5,577 bases of DNA, taken from NCBI GenBank assembly GCA_947302185.1, contig CAMYVI010000179.1:1-5577 (forward strand). The letters are read 5' to 3'. Made by a program: the position numbers and the translations under genes. Positions 5,487 through 5,577 of this stretch are shown here, piece by piece. The notes below the pieces were generated by a model. It saw nothing but the letters and a program-made list of their open reading frames with translations. It was not told where the DNA came from and searched no databases. Source of the stretch: an uncultured Lachnospiraceae bacterium (GTDB lineage Bacteria > Bacillota_A > Clostridia > Lachnospirales > Lachnospiraceae). The stretch's first letter is position 1. Every line of letters begins with the position of its first letter.

Positions 5487-5577
5487 TCACAGTACAGACT
5501 TGATAGCGGCAAGGAACTCATCAAACTCCTCAAATGCCGGCAGATCCGGATTCTCGGCGATAATCGCATCCGTACTT
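5487..5577 (-). CDS. C-terminal end of an unrecognised protein, 5' truncated by window edge
   Basis: On the minus strand an open frame enters from the right edge and ends at TGA (5487-5489). It encodes 29 residues beginning STDAIIAENPDLPAFEEFDE and ending FLAAIKSVL. The acidic, helix-forming composition and codon choice look like a genuine protein C-terminus. The other minus-strand frame I translated here is broken by a stop. It sits 50 bp upstream of maf in the same direction, so it may belong to the same transcript. The fragment is too short to name a family. A small inverted repeat, TCTGT...ACAGA, spans its stop codon. Confidence 0.55.
   Translation of the reverse strand, partial: STDAIIAENPDLPAFEEFDEFLAAIKSVL

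Overview
The window looks like chromosomal DNA from a low-to-mid GC Firmicute, most likely class Clostridia and possibly a Lachnospiraceae-type gut organism. I infer this from the strong AAGGAG/AGGTG ribosome binding sites, a GC content that by eye is near 50%, and the protein types. These are an M18 aminopeptidase of the Firmicutes kind, a Maf pyrophosphatase, and an ATP-grasp/esterase pair. Nothing in the sequence fixes the species, and I see no mobile element, CRISPR array, rRNA or tRNA.

Layout. The left 2.3 kb reads on the plus strand. It holds the C-terminal part of an ATP-grasp enzyme that runs in from the left edge (to 575), an Esterase-family alpha/beta hydrolase (699-1457), and the 16S rRNA pseudouridine synthase RsuA (1607-2335). 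The right 3.3 kb reads on the minus strand. In transcription order it holds the last 29 codons of an unrecognised gene (5577-5487), the nucleotide pyrophosphatase Maf (5436-4864), an M18 zinc aminopeptidase (4738-3239) and a patatin-like lipid acyl hydrolase (3140-2274). The two blocks converge, and rsuA and the patatin gene overlap tail to tail by 62 bp with no visible terminator between them.

How the genes work together. They do not form one pathway. RsuA (ribosome modification), Maf (hydrolysis of nucleotides) and the M18 peptidase (peptide turnover) are housekeeping enzymes. The ATP-grasp enzyme and esterase are both of uncharacterised specificity and may act together on an amide- or ester-containing small molecule; that is inference.

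Most notable signal. An imperfect 51-nt element occurs twice in intergenic DNA, each time in sense orientation ahead of a gene. One copy is upstream of the esterase (587-637, plus) and one is upstream of the M18 peptidase (4829-4779, minus). They match at 39 of 51 positions without gaps, and 8 of the 12 differences are transitions. The outer stem is kept through a G-U substitution. A 24-nt half copy (20 of 24 matches) sits just upstream of maf, which has a weak Shine-Dalgarno sequence. This looks like a structured RNA leader or a dispersed small repeat, and I do not recognise it as a known family.
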